Assembly (NCBI GenBank): GCA_021292105.1
Contig: CM037857.1
Location: 39,408,916 to 39,472,915, forward strand
Direction: 5' to 3'
DNA from: Anadara kagoshimensis
Lineage: Eukaryota; Mollusca; Bivalvia; Arcoida; Arcidae
Length of the DNA stretch: 64,000 nt
Position numbers and translations under genes: made by a program. This document shows, piece by piece, positions 1-12,368 of this stretch (position 1 is its first letter; the number at the start of each line of letters is the position of its first letter). The notes under the pieces were generated by a model that ran no database searches, had not been told where the DNA came from, and worked only from the letters and a program-made list of their open reading frames with translations.

Positions 1-2296
1 CAATATAGTGCACATGGAGGAAATTATTAATAATAAGTAAAACATAGTTAAAACTTCATGTATGATGCGCATTATAGACGCACGGTGTTTAAATTTACAC
101 AGAACATTCAATAAAACAATCAAATAACAAATAAATAAATGAAAGATACCAATGGGACTCGAATCTAGATAGTGAGAGATGTGCCTCAGAGGTTAAAGTC
201 TGGAAGAAGAATTAGGTTGGGATGTTTTCCATGCACAATGGGGTATTGTATGATATGTAATACATGGGTAGCGTTAGGATTCTGAAATTTACCTGTCTAT
301 AATAAATCACAGGTCAATTTTTTTTCTATGTACCAGGTGAAAGTTAAAAAAAAAACATGAACTAAATTTGTTAGTGCTGACAAGTATTTCACTCAAATAA
401 ACAAGGGCAATAACTCTTCAAATCGAGTTCGCAAGTAACAAAAAACGAACTCTTCCGAGATATAATCTTGATAAACCCTTGTATCAAGTTTGATTAAATT
501 CTGTTGAGAAATTAAGTTGTTAGAGCACTAATAAGGAAAGCATTATATACTTACATACGGACCAAACCCTATATATACCATCCTTCGTTTGCGAGGGGAT
601 AATACCGGCTGATGCGGACCGGATAGGAAGGGTTAGTGACAACTGTTAATATAAAACGTCCTTCCTTTGAAAATCTAACACAAAAGTAGACTTGCATGTG
701 CCATGTTCCTTTCATGTCAAATTTTGATTGCACACGTAGCAGCTAACTAAAATGGAAGGTGCTTACCCTTCTCCTACTTCCCAGATGAAAGTCTATGTGT
801 GTCACGTAATTTTCCAGTTTCAACGTTTTAACTTTGCTTTGTAGTTATTAGCAGTTTTGTTTATGATAAATATGTGCATTTTAGAAGTATATTTAGGTAT
901 GTGATGTGCTACTTATGAACCGACCATTTCCTAAAATCGATAAGTTGCACATGAAAAGTATGTTAACTTCACAACATGCATATTGAATACTGCACATTTA
1001 AAGTCACGAAAAAATGAGATAAAAATAGCATTATATAGTTTATTTTTTGTGTAAGTTTTTGTGATTTACGATCTTTAAAATAATAAAAAAAAGTCATTCA
1101 GTCACTCTTTTATTAATAATCACACCGTGAAACTTGACAATTTTTCAAATTTAATTATTAAAATATTTTATCGGCAATAAAAGAGTTTACAAAATTACTA
1201 ATAATAAACACACCGGTCGTCAAAGAAACCTCACGTGTGTTTGTTAAATAACGTTAAAGATATCTTCTTTAACCATACTAGTATTGTGTCCTTCTCGTGT
1301 CAGATTTGTTTGATTCATCTAATTTTACATAATAGGGTCGTTGGTCTCAATTATAACGTATTTAAATATTTGTCTTATTCCAATACACACATACATTTTG
1401 ATAGGCAAACCTTTTTTTCTCATTTAAAATAATGGGCTTCTGTTTGAATAACCGTTTATAGCTTATCACGGTCAAATACAATGCAAAACCGTATAGTTTG
1501 GTGGAAAAAAATTTAAATTTCACAATAGGGGGACATGAGTGTTCAAAGCTGGCAACATAGCTGTCTTATATCATCATAGGTTAGGGGTCAAGAATCAACC
1601 TGTTGCCAAGCTGATCAACCCTTTGTTTAGTAGATAAAAGGTCAAAGGTCAGATAGTGTTTTTTTCCAAAAATTAATCTTTATTAGTTTATAGCTGTCCA
1701 AATATATACTTTCTGAGATTTAAATAAATCAAATAAATCTGTTCTCATGCAATCATAGCATTTCATGTATTTTAACACTGACTAGGAAGCTAATTGAGAT
1801 TGTTTAGGCTAAAATTTAAATATTTCAATGTTATTTTCAAAATTCTGACACAAGCTTCAAGATAGAATAAAATAAAAGTATACATTCAACATCAAAGCAT
1901 GAATCAAAATGCTAAAATATAATATTTTTGTAAATACACGACTGTGATTAAAACAAATATATTGTTTAAACCCAGCTGATAATTTGAAATTTATTAAAAG
2001 TTTAAAATCAAAGTACTGCAAGTACTGTAATCGGCAAGGCATAGTCACGAGAATCTCTGGAATATATCAGTCACATCTAACGATTTCTGTTCATTCATCG
2101 ATATCACTATCTGTGGCATTATCATTCAAAGGGTTCAACTAATCAACGGTTCAACGGTCCCATTGCAAGTGCATACAGCCACCCACTTTAAATTATATGC
2201 CCTACATGTACATATTGTAGTGCAACATGATTTATATTTACATTTCAGCAATGGATGACATGATTTTGGTAAAGGTTGTTTTCTCATTATAAAAAA
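1..2296. other. AT-rich intergenic stretch, no gene seen
   Basis: The short open frames here are unrelated to anything I recognise, and none is flanked by convincing splice sites. The only structured piece is a copy of a dispersed repeat near 700-855, listed separately. Confidence 0.6.
700..855 (+). repeat. Dispersed retroelement 3'-end repeat, copy 1
   Basis: Contains GCACACGTAGCAGCTAACTA, then GGTGCTTACCCTTC, then a CTTTGCTTTG tract. The same blocks in the same order recur at 7.4, 28.5, 39.1, 48.9, 49.8, 50.4 and 52.3 kb. At 49.8 kb the block directly follows a reverse-transcriptase C-terminal reading frame, so the repeat is probably the 3' untranslated end of that retroelement. The family name is not known to me. 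Confidence 0.55.
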
Positions 2297-2640
2297 CCCT
2301 ACTGTAGATCAATTGGTATAGCGCTCACTCTCTGTATGTGGTGAGTCCTGGATTCGAACCCTAGTTGGGTCTGACCAAGACTTGAAATAAGGTAGTGACT
2401 GTTCTTTTGCCAAACACAAGTTTATTAGAAACGAAAGTCACGCGATCCTTTGAGAGAGACATTAAAAACCGATGCCCCCGTGCCAAGGCGGGTGTAACAT
2501 GTTAAGGAACTTTTCCTGCACATTTCCCTAAGTTCACTGCAAAGGTAAAAATTTCTGCTACTTCACCTATAGCTGGTGACGTCTTGATATGACTGAAATA
2601 CGTAAAAGCCCGAAAACCCCATGCAATCAACCAATTTATA
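2297..2640 (+). mobile_element. tRNA-derived SINE, copy 1
   Basis: The 5' head resembles a tRNA gene: an A-box-like GATCAATTGGTATAGCGCTC and a B-box-like GGATTCGAACCC about 30 bases later. The body includes GACTGTTCTTTTGCCAA and CACCTATAGCTGGTGACG. The same body occurs in three other places in the window (10.9, 12.7 and 18.3 kb), which defines a roughly 340-bp family. This copy has drifted at its 3' end. Confidence 0.8.
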
Positions 2641-3189
2641 ATTTTCTCATTAAAACTGTTTTGAAGTCACATTCAGACTCGCACTAACTTAACTGTCCGA
2701 GAATAATCGTGAACATCAGGACAATACTTAACTTAAAGAGTTAAGTTTGTTCATGATCCTTTGACCTGTAATTGTCTTAGAAAAGTTAAAGTTAAAATTC
2801 AAAGTAAGATTTAAGCCAAAAAAAAAAATAATAATAATAATAAGTTTAATTTGTGAAAAAACCTCAGATTTAAGTATAAAAACTAATATTGTTCGTGGTC
2901 CTGTTGCCAGATGACAAGACAAAATTGGTACCGAAAAGTTTATGGTGGATCACAAAACAAGGTCGTTTTGAAACACAAACACAAAAGCGACAATGGGGAT
3001 GGATAGGTCACACCATCAAGACACCTGCCAACAACATCACAAAACTTTCAAATGGAACACACAAGAATAAAAGACACATTGAGACAAGTTCAGAGGGGGA
3101 AAAATTGCACAGAACAGAGCAATTTGAGGGATTTAGTCGATGGACTAACCTCCACTGGGAGTTACAAGGCATACAGTACGCAAGTTAGT

Positions 3190-4150
3190 GAGACTAGCAC
3201 CATCCGTGTCCTATAGGTGACGGGAGATCCGGAAGAAATACCAGGTATAACTAAATGCAGCAAAACATCAGTTTAATAGTGTGTACGTTGAATATGTAGG
3301 TCGGTTGCATATGATGTTGGAAGCAAATTTTCAATTGTACTTTTCCCCTGAGAGGAACAGTTTACATCGTAGATGAGAAATCCTTGCTAGGTAATTCAAT
3401 GAAGGCATCTGCACTCACAAGTTCAGAAAAGTTCCCTCTTGCAAGAGTGGGAAGAAGACCTGTGTTTTCCCTGGAAACACGGGATGCTGTATTTAGAATG
3501 TCCAGAAAGTTAATTGACAGTCTTACAGTCTGTAATTGCATGGAATACTGGGAGCTTATTCCTCTCCAGAGGTGATAATTTTATGCTATGAACAGGGACG
3601 AACTTTAGGTGTCCCGGTCTGGAATCATACTTCCTCATTTAAAAGCAACAGAAGAATAAGGTCATCAGTATCACGACAGACAACAACTGTTCTTTTATAG
3701 CCTTGCATGTAAGCATCAACACCATGGGGAACAATTCTAGTATCGGCTTCCTTGTGTTAAGCTTTAAAAACGGTTACACTCCTTCCTCTGTATGAATTAA
3801 ACATGCTGTCTGTTAGACCCTCTGATACCCTCAACTAAGCTAAGAAGTGTCTTGGATTACTACGAAATCCTATTTGTTTTCTTGGTGACTGATAAAATCT
3901 TACCAATTTGATGGCAGAGGGACATTTTCATTATCAATAATTCTTCTAACAGAACGGAGACCTGATCCTCTTTTATCTCTAGATGGTTTCACCTTTTATG
4001 GATTAGTTGTTATATCTATCATAATGACATCAATTTTAATACATTTATCTTTTGCGTGGATAAAAACAGTTTGTGCGTTTCCTAACTCGCCGAATGTATT
4101 GATGCCTTTCGTTATCCCAGTGCTACAACTAAAGTTTGACCATTAATTAT
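3190..4150 (-). pseudogene. Decayed transposon-type gene fragment
   Basis: Read on the minus strand in shifting frames, this stretch gives short peptides that follow one another in the order expected of an uncharacterised ORF repeated many times in mollusc genomes. They are an SRDKRGSGLRSVRR-like block (about 3950-3980), EADTRIVPHGVDAY followed by VVVCRDTDDLILLL (about 3650-3750), LPVFHAITDCKTVN followed by LSGHSK (about 3500-3560), LARGNFSELVSADA (about 3400-3450) and LLPTSYATDLHIQRTHY (about 3270-3330). Stops and frameshifts separate the blocks, so it cannot be translated as one protein. I recognise the block order from general knowledge of repeated mollusc ORFs and cannot name the superfamily with confidence. 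Confidence 0.55.
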
Positions 4151-5418
4151 TTTGGTAGTAATGTCTCCATGCAAACTTCTTCCTCAGGGATATTTTGAAG
4201 ATCAGACTCGTCGTCTGCAGATAACAAGGGTCCTGATGTATCAGGTATAGAAAGCTACACTGGTAATAGTTCGTGTTTCAACAGTTCACTAATATTTCCA
4301 TCAGAAAACGAGAACACACTTGATAGTATTATACAGATACAGTCAGTATAGCTCATCAAATCTTTCAGTACCACCAGTACTTTGATTTCTTTTTTTAAAG
4401 TATATAAATACGGGCAATATGATTCAGTAAAATTATTTTAACAGAAGTCTAAAGTTTTGTTAAACAATTTCAAATGCACAAATGTGTTTATACTAGTATT
4501 TATTTGCCAAAATTAATCATATTTGTAAAGGTCAAATTTATGCAAGCGTCTAATCTTATTTTTCATGGAAAACTTTGAAAATAAGTGACTGAATTAGTTG
4601 GATATGACTTTCTATTAATTTGAAGATACCACTTACATATTTAGAAGACAAAATGTATAAAGAAAAACTTCTGTAAGCCACCTTGAATTTGTGTATAGGT
4701 CAATATGGACATTTTCACTTGAACTTTGCACCCATTGACCTTTAGCTGCCCCCACAATGGCCCCTGGGTGAAATCTTGCTTGGCAACAAGCCGATTCTAC
4801 CAAAGTAAAGTTCAAAGAAGATTATGACATAACTTGCCACCTTTGAACACGTTGTCCTCCCTACATCGAAAAATAAGCGTTTTTTTCAAAATCCTCTACC
4901 AGACTAGTATTGCAAACTGGTATACCCACTTCATTTTCAAGTGAAGCTCTAACGTGATGTTTAAGTATGCTATTGTAGGATTTTGGAGTGTCTTTGCGAC
5001 AGAACAATGTTCATCACACTCCTTAAGATATTACTGAGCAACTACAGAAACATCAAACATAACATCAGGTGGTACCACACTTATTACGACATTTTCTTAA
5101 ACACGAAATCACTTCAAAAGGATAATCGTGTTTAGATAAGCTTCTATGTACGATTTATCGACCGTGTATTTGCACGAATTCTTTAAATGATAAGATCAAG
5201 TAATTAATTACCAGTTAATGAGAAAATAAAACAATCAATCAGATAATAGGATCTGGTATGGTATTGTTTCTTAAAACATGACTGAATTTGACAATAGTCG
5301 AATATAACTACTTAACAAAGGAACTTTACACTATTGATTTTTATCAATAACCGTGCAGCACCCGTTAACCTGAAGAAATGTATATTGTGGAAAAATATGC
5401 ACAATGAGGCAAATCTGA
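4151..5418. other. Intergenic stretch, nothing recognised
   Basis: No gene, tRNA-like element or clear repeat was seen. The only open frames are short and biased by A/T runs. Confidence 0.5.
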
Positions 5419-7068
5419 GGGGTGAACGTACAAAGGACATCAACAGCTGTGGACGTTCAACGTACAAAGGGCATGTACAGATGTGGACGTTCAACGTACA
5501 AAGGGCATGTACAGATGCGGAAGGTGAACATACAAAGAACATGCATAGATGTGCAAGACCAACGTACAAAGGGCATGTACAGATGTGGAAGGTCAACGTA
5601 CAAAGGACATGTACAGATGTGCAAGACCAACGTACAAAGGGCATGTACAGATGTGGAAGGTCAACGTACACAGGGCATGTACAGATGTGGAAGGTCAACG
5701 TATAAAAAGCATGAACAGATGTGGAAGGTCAACGTACAAAAGACATGTACAGATGTGGAAGGTCAACGTACAAAGGGCATGTACAGATGTGGAAGGTCAA
5801 CGTACAAAGGACATGTGCAGATACGAGAGGTCAACATACAAAGAGCATGTACAGATGTGGAAGGTCAACGTACAAAGGGCATGTACAGATGCGGAAGGTC
5901 AACGTACAAAGAACATGTACAGATACGAGGGGTCAACATACAAGGTACATGTTCACATGTGGAAGGTGAACGTACAAAGGCCATGTACATATGTGAATGG
6001 TGAACGTACAAAGGACATGTGCAGATTTGGAAAGTCAACGTACAAAGGACATGTGCAGATTTGGAAAGTCAACTTACAAAGGACATGTACAGATGTGGAA
6101 GGTGAACGTACAAAGAACATGCGCAGATGTGGAAGGTCAACGTACAAAAGACATGTACAGATGTGGAAGGTCAACGTACAAAGAACATGCGCAGATGTGG
6201 AAGGTCAACGTACAAAAGACATGTACAGATGTGGAAGTTGAACGTACAAAGAACATGCGCAGATGTGGAAGGTCAACGTACAAAAGACATGTACAGATGT
6301 GGAAGGTCAACGTACAAAGGACATGTACAGATGTGGAAGGTGAACGTACAAAGAACATGCGCAGATGTGGAAGGTCAACATACAAAAGACATGTACAGAT
6401 GTGGAAGGTCAACGTACAAAGGGCATGTGCAGATGTGGAAGGTGAACATACAAAGAACATGTACAGATGTGGAAGGTCAACGTACAAAGGGCATGTGCAG
6501 GTGTGAAAGGTGAACGTACAAAGAACCTGTACAGATGTGGAAGGTTAACGTACAACAAACATGTGTAGATGTGGAAGGTAAACGTACAAAAGACATGTAC
6601 AGATGTGGAAGGTCAACGTACAAAGGGCATGTACAGATGTGGAAGGTCAACGTACAAAGGGCATGTACAGATGTGGAAGGTCAACGTACAAAGGACATAT
6701 ACAGATGTGGAAGGTCAACGTACAAAGGACATGTACAGATGTGGAAGGTCAACGTATAAAGGACATATACAGATGTGGAAGGTCAACGTACAAAGGGCAT
6801 GTACAGATGTGGAAGGTCAACGTACAAAGGGCATGTACAGATGTGGAAGGTCAACGTACAAAGGGCATGTACAGATGTGGAAGGTGAATGTACAAAGGAC
6901 ATGTGCAGACGTGGAAGGTTAACGTACAAAGAGCATGTATAGATGTTGAAAATGAATGTACAAATGGCATATGAAAGGTAAACGTACAAAGACATATGAA
7001 AGGTAAACGTACATAGACATATGTAAGGTCAACGTACAAAGGATACGTAAAAATGTGGAAGGTTAACG
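5419..7068. repeat. 34-bp minisatellite, about 48 copies
   Basis: The unit is a 34-bp block that can be written as CATGTACAGATGTGGAAGG followed by TCAACGTACAAAGGG. It repeats head to tail from about 5419 to about 7068 and decays at both edges; the last copies are shortened to about 23 bp near 6965-7030. Variation sits mainly at a few positions (GGG/GGA/GAA before CATG, TACA/TGCA/CGCA after it, GTCAA/GTGAA). Because 34 leaves remainder 1 on division by 3, every frame advances through the same 34-residue cycle. This creates long open frames in all three forward frames and in reverse frames. They are by-products of the repeat and I do not treat them as genes. Confidence 0.95.
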
Positions 7069-7136
7069 TTAAACACAATTATTTTCTTCCGAGTTTTTTA
7101 TATCCTCGAGGCACTAGCCACCGGCAAAGATACCGG

Positions 7137-7231
7137 CTCCGTGGTTAATAATTATGTTAATTTTGGAGATATTCATGAATTTTTAAAGGTCATGAATATC
7201 TCCAAAATTAACATAATTATTAACCACGGAG
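7137..7231. repeat. Perfect foldback hairpin (42-bp arms)
   Basis: Bases 7137-7178 are the exact reverse complement of 7190-7231, with an 11-base spacer (7179-7189). The arms begin CTCCGTGGTTAATAATTATG. A hairpin this perfect without internal sequence suggests a recently formed foldback/MITE-type element or a palindromic insertion. It abuts a fragment related to the MITE at 10.65 kb. Confidence 0.9.
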
Positions 7232-7345
7232 GCCTTTATATACAGGTTCAAATAAAATGAATAAAGACATTGGAATACAAATCGTCTGGTCTTTATAACC
7301 AGGTAACCCTTATATAGAGGTGGCCTTTAAGGCAGGTTGAAAGTA
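7232..7345. repeat. Fragment related to the MITE at 10.65 kb
   Basis: Shares the block order CCTTTATATACAGGTTCAAAT, ATGAATAAAGA, CTGGTCTTTATAACCAGGT and TTATATAGAGGTGGC with the complete element at 10654-10833. The outer inverted repeat is missing on the left, where the hairpin sits. Confidence 0.6.
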
Positions 7346-7364
7346 TATGGTGGCTTAGGTATTC

Positions 7365-7530
7365 GTTTAGTACAAATCCGTCTAAACCACAATCCCAGAA
7401 CAAAGTAAAACAAACATATCAATCAATGTCAACAATCCTAAAGCAAAGTTAAAACGATGAACTAACAACACCTGAACTTAGGAAAGTGAGGCCATCTGCT
7501 CCGTAAGGGTAAGCACCTCACAAAGTATAA
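7365..7530 (-). repeat. Dispersed retroelement 3'-end repeat, copy 2
   Basis: Reverse-oriented copy of the family at 700-855. It reads, on the plus strand, an A-rich block ending AAGCAAAGTTAAAAC, then GAAAGTGAGGCC, then GTAAGGGTAAGCACCTC. Confidence 0.55.
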
Positions 7531-7973
7531 TTAAATATATTTCTCATGACAAGTTTTTCAATTTTCATTACAGGTACCAGGTAAAAGCTACAGGTAATAT
7601 ATAGTTACAGGTAATAGTTCACTAAAACAAAATTAAACCATTTTGTTTTTGCAACTCTATGACGACTTTGGCAATGAATAATTAACTTAAATTAGGCTTG
7701 AGGTGACTGGCCTTGGCATAACTAACATTTTTAAAGACCCTTCCTGATATTTCTAGATTTACAGAACAGTTGTATACATTTATTTATGAATCATGCATAT
7801 TTAAATGTGTTAACTGACAAATTAAATTATTGGGGTATGACTTAACATCTAATGCACATATACATACGGGTAAAAATATTTAAGGATATCTAAAATCCTT
7901 GTATGAGCACCTATCAACTGATTCTTTCAATATACATTTGAGAAAAAAAATATTCCCAGAAAATCTATAAATG

Positions 7974-7977
<4 letters not shown>

Positions 7978-8009
<32 letters not shown>

Positions 8010-8017
8010 CACACACC
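7978..8017. repeat. (CA)n microsatellite
   Basis: About 40 bases of alternating C and A with one interruption (CAACAC). Confidence 0.95.
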
Positions 8018-9498
8018 AGTTTTAGCATTCCTTAAGTTACCTGCTTTAAAAGTTTGTTGTCTGGTTCTAAGCTTTTGATGGTTGAATTTTTTGTAAGAAT
8101 TGTATAAATACAAGCCTCAGGGAAACTAACAAAAACTAAATACAGATAACACAGTAGCTGATATATTATGTATTTAATCATAATTCATAAATCTGCAAGT
8201 GAGCAATCATTCATATTTCTTACTAATATAAGATAAATAATGACTTTAATCACCATGACAATGATCCAACTAAACATTACATAAATATAATGTAATCAAT
8301 AATTTATCTGTCAAAACAGTCACAATTAATACAGTATTAAATGTAGCTGGTCAAAATAATTCCAAAAAATCTTCATACTTAATGATAAAGGGAGATAATC
8401 ACTTCAGCACCTCTACACCTCTACAATCAATGAAGGATCTAAAATTGACTGGAGTATTTGTCATAAGCTTTGTCAACATTGGCAAAATAAAACATAATCA
8501 AGAATAAACAGGATTAAACCAGTTATTTACTTCCAGTATGTTGTTGCCATGTTGTGTGGTACAAAAAACAACTTATTCTGCAATAGTATTCTTTGAATTT
8601 ATGAAAAAAAACCTATTTTATTATCAATACCAGAAGTTCATTTCATCACTATGGCAACAGTTTTTAAATTATAATAAATAAATTCTTTAATGTAAATAAA
8701 TACTACTGGAAACAATCTTTATCCCAGTGTTCAAGTAAATACTTTTATTTGATTAATTTATATAAGATTATGGTAAAGAAAAGCATTATTGCACATTTTC
8801 GAGAAAATCGTTCCATACAAACATATTTCCCAGCACTGTTTGTTAGCACATTTCACGGATCAGCTTTTAGAAAAAGCTAGATCTTGTGTCAAAACACTAG
8901 GATGTGACTCCAATGATGATCATTAGGCAATAGCAACAAGTCACATGAATTATTGATGGTGAATGAATGCAAATTGTCTAATGGTTCAAACAAATAGTAC
9001 TTAGTATTTGTGTTCATTGGTAAGGAAAATACCTGACAGGAATTGCCAGTCAAAACTTCTAAATGCTTTAAAACTGCTGCTCCAATAGCAATACAAAATA
9101 TTAACAGCGTCATTGGTCTAAGGGAGATAATAACCTCTTTTGTACTTACTGATGTATCCAACAATAAATGTATAAAAATAGCAATTATAAATACACTGTG
9201 TATCTTCAATTAAAAAATATGATTTTACTTTACTGCAATAAGCTTTGTCTGTTAGTAAAATAGTTTGTGAAAATCATTATTTCTCAAAATAATTGGGTTT
9301 TTTTTTTGCAAAAAATCAAGATAATTTTTTTATTTCTATGACAATATGCAATATACCTTATGTTTCCATCAACATGGATTTATGTAAAAACTTGTAGATT
9401 TCAGTTATAGTGAACACAAATTGACATATATACAGTGGTGAGTAACTAAACTTGTACAGATTGTATTGTGTTACATAGAAAACAGGTGCTAGGATTAA
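8018..9498. other. Intergenic stretch, no gene recognised
   Basis: AT-rich. A 106-codon open frame on the minus strand (8889-9209) starts with a hydrophobic segment but has no recognised similarity and no gene context, so I do not call it. Confidence 0.5.
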
Positions 9499-9745
9499 AA
9501 CTAGAACCGTCTCTTGGGAGCCAAACACCCCGTCACATCATCTAAAAGGGTTTAATGTTTTCTTGCGATCTTGACCTTTCCAATGTGAACTTGGTTCAAG
9601 GTCATGACACACCTTTGGACCATGAAGATTATTCATGTTAAGTTCTATGACAGTTATCCAAAACAATTATGACATATGACCCAGACCTGATTTACATATA
9701 GAGGGACAGTCAGACAGACAAACTAGTTTGTGGGGGTATAAAAAT
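9499..9745 (+). repeat. Dispersed repeat family B, copy 1
   Basis: Shares with 22077-22318 the ordered blocks AAACTAGAACCGTCTC, TTGGTTCAAGGT, TTTGGACCATGAAGATTATT and a final ACTAGT with a G-rich tail. About 245 bp, no coding capacity; probably a non-autonomous mobile element. Confidence 0.65.
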
Positions 9746-10653
9746 TGAATTTTCATGTTAAGTGCGATGTGTATATCATTTAACATGTGACTACTATACG
9801 TGTAACTTTTATGTGTGAATTGGTTCATTCATACATAATTTATAATTTCCATTTGATATAAAAACAGCATAAATTAATGTGTAGCATAACTGGCAACAAT
9901 GATTGTATGTTTCCAAACAAACAGGTGCATTGTGGTCCAATGATTACACCAAATGGTTAAACCCTCATAATCAAAACTACATCATACAGGAAAAATTTAT
10001 AAGAAATGTAGAAAAGTACCATGGCTTGGAACTCATGTGTGATCGTAGTTTCTCAATCTGTACATACCAGCGACATTTAATACATATTAAAAATTTACCA
10101 GTATATTTAAAATAAATTTTATGCCGCTAGAACCATTATTATTATTTTAATCTCAGAAATATAGACTAGTTTTTTTACACGAATTCCTAACAGACAGCAG
10201 TAAACTTAAATATTCCATCACCAGAAAGTGAAATACATCATGTTTGTGTAGACTTAAATCTATGTAAATAAAATTAACAGTTTAAAATATAAACAGTCAT
10301 TAGAGTCAAAATGTTTATGACAGTAAATTATGCAAAATTTTCGAAGAAAATCTGATAACTTTAAAGTTTGATTTTTTTTCAGTTTCTAATTGAGCATTGA
10401 GCCAAATTGTAACTGAAAATTACTTGGCACATCCTTGATCACTGTAAAATATTCCTATAAAAGGAAAAATATTGTAGTTTTGGGTGTTGTACATGTTGGA
10501 AATGGTGGTAAGTTACAGTAAATATGGATGTGAATAGTAATTTCCCATTATGACTACCGATAGTCCGAAATAAGTGAGAAATCCCAAACTTAATTTAAGC
10601 TGATTGGACTTTCTATCAAGTTTTCTGATATTCACTGTCACAAACTGACCGTA

Positions 10654-10833
10654 TACAGTCAACCTGTATATAAAGGTCATCAAAAGGAACCAATTAAGGT
10701 GACCTTTATCAGCAGATGGCCCTAATCTACAGGTACAAATAACATGAATAAAGAGTATTTGAGATAAAATTTAACTGGTCTCTATAAGCAGGTGGCTTTT
10801 ATATAGAGGTGTCATTTAGACTATTTGACTGTA
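10654..10833. mobile_element. 180-bp MITE with TA target duplication
   Basis: The ends are exact inverted repeats (TACAGTCAA and TTGACTGTA), each flanked by TA. The interior has no coding capacity. A TA duplication fits the Tc1/mariner group of cut-and-paste transposons; that assignment is inference. Confidence 0.7.
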
Positions 10834-10840
10834 TAGTATT

Positions 10841-10961
10841 TTAGTGCCATTAGTGCAACACACTGGCAAATTTTCTGCACCTTCACCTATAGCTGACAAC
10901 ATCTTGATATAAGTGAAATATTCTTGACTAGGACATTAAACACCATTACTCAACTCAACTC
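10841..10961 (+). mobile_element. SINE 3' fragment, copy 2
   Basis: Carries the 3' half of the SINE: GCACCTTCACCTATAGCTGA, ATATAAGTGAAATATTCTTG and the end block CACCATTACTCAACTCAACT. The tRNA-like head is absent, which is the usual result of 5' truncation. Confidence 0.7.
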
Positions 10962-11559
10962 TATAATGTATTTGAGTAACTATACTTCCAGTATTGGCAT
11001 CTTAAAAAACAAAAATATTGGTGCACGACTACATTATTATTGGAAACCTTTTGAGATTCCTCCTCTCTAAACAGCTTGTATATTTAGATTATAATTAACA
11101 TCATTCGTTTAAAAACAATTATAGATTTAATATACAGTAAAATATACATGTATAGCAAAGCCCTGGGACTCTGATTTTAACTTTGTTATAAAGTGACTGT
11201 AGTTTTTTTGGTTATAAATAGACTTAAATAGAGGAGCGGTCCTACCCAATATTTGACTTCATACTATTCATGTTTTCGTTGTAAGCGCATTCGTTATATT
11301 CGTGTTTTACTGTATTGATTTTTGAAGTTGCTGCAATTCTACGGAAATTCCTGATGTTTTTTGCAGCATTAAGCATTACTGCAGAACAGATATACATATA
11401 CCTATAAATAATATGTACTGGAATGGAAAAAAACATAATATATGCCATGATTTGAAACTGAAACGATGTGTTTACGTAATTGGTAAATGATATTACCTGG
11501 TAATCTCATGAACTCAATTCTAAACATGGATATACATACTTGTAAAGTTGACATCAGGA

Positions 11560-11793
11560 TCCAGTTGTTCAAAAGCTTGATTAGCTTAATCAATGATTAA
11601 CACAAATTCAAAATATCAATAAAAATCAACATACCATTACCAAATCCATAGAATGTTAACCATATGCTTTAGTTTGATGAAACACTTCACTTACGGCATT
11701 TTCAACATTAATTTCACAACAGATTTGAAATGCATTATTTAAATTTTGACTAATCAGTTGATTAAACTAATCAAGCTTTGAACAACTGACCCC
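11560..11793. mobile_element. MITE-like inverted-repeat element
   Basis: The left end CCAGTTGTTCAAAAGCTTGA (from 11561) and the right end reading TCAAGCTTTGAACAACTG (11771-11788) are inverted copies of each other. The complementarity extends about 40 bases with mismatches. The interior of about 150 bp is non-coding. Confidence 0.65.
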
Positions 11794-12109
11794 TGAATAT
11801 AAACAAAGTTGCTGTTATGAAATAGTAAAGAGAAAAAGTAACATCTATGACAAGCCTTTGTGAAGAGAGGAAAAAGCTAGGAAAAGAATCACCAATTTCT
11901 TGTTTCCTTCATTGCTATAAAGAGAGGCAAACAAACAAATATTATCACAGTTCACCTTTTCAGCCATAAATTAACATATGACTTTATTCATTATGTTATT
12001 TTTCGGATTGCACCATATGTCCAGAGGGGAGAAAATATGTAAAGGCAAAATTTAACAGTATATTTTAAAAAATTTTACAGCGAGATCTAATGTCATTATC
12101 AGAAGAACA

Positions 12110-12115
12110 TTTATT
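12110..12115 (-). promoter_or_regulatory. Candidate poly(A) signal of DDRGK1
   Basis: AATAAA on the minus strand only 17 bases after the stop codon. A second AATAAA lies at 11988-11983, about 145 bases after the stop. The second spacing is more usual; I cannot tell which is used. Confidence 0.3.
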
Positions 12116-12131
12116 CCCTCTCCTATTTGTA

Positions 12132-12368
12132 CTAAGCAATAGCGTCTTGTAATAGTTTCCTTTGTGTTGCTGTCGGGTCTGGATTTAGGTTTATAAGTCT
12201 GTTGCTGGATTCTGCTAATTCTGATATCGATATACGCCCATGTTGTCGTATAAATTTTGCCACAGCTTCTAGCTCCTCCATGGGGATGTATATAAATTTA
12301 CCCCTGTCATCGATAACACCTGTCAGCCTACCGTCTTCCTGTAATTCTTGGACCCTGTTTATAGCATC
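12132..12368 (-). CDS. DDRGK1: DDRGK1 coding exon 8 (C-terminus, DDRGK motif)
   Basis: Begins after TTGACAG and runs 78 codons to TAG at 12134-12132. It contains [34 protein letters not shown] and ends LLQDAIA. The domain is the winged-helix region that closes DDRGK1 in all animals. Confidence 0.95.
   Translation of the reverse strand, partial: DAINRVQELQEDGRLTGVIDDRGKFIYIPMEELEAVAKFIRQHGRISISELAESSNRLINLNPDPTATQRKLLQDAIA

Noticed and set aside
5334..7078. Many overlapping open frames of 70-230 codons on both strands
   Set aside because: They are the translation of a 34-bp minisatellite in every frame; no start context, splice sites or domain supports coding.
8889..9209. 106-codon frame with hydrophobic start on the minus strand
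   Set aside because: No similarity recognised, no splice or gene context, and composition like the surrounding AT-rich DNA.
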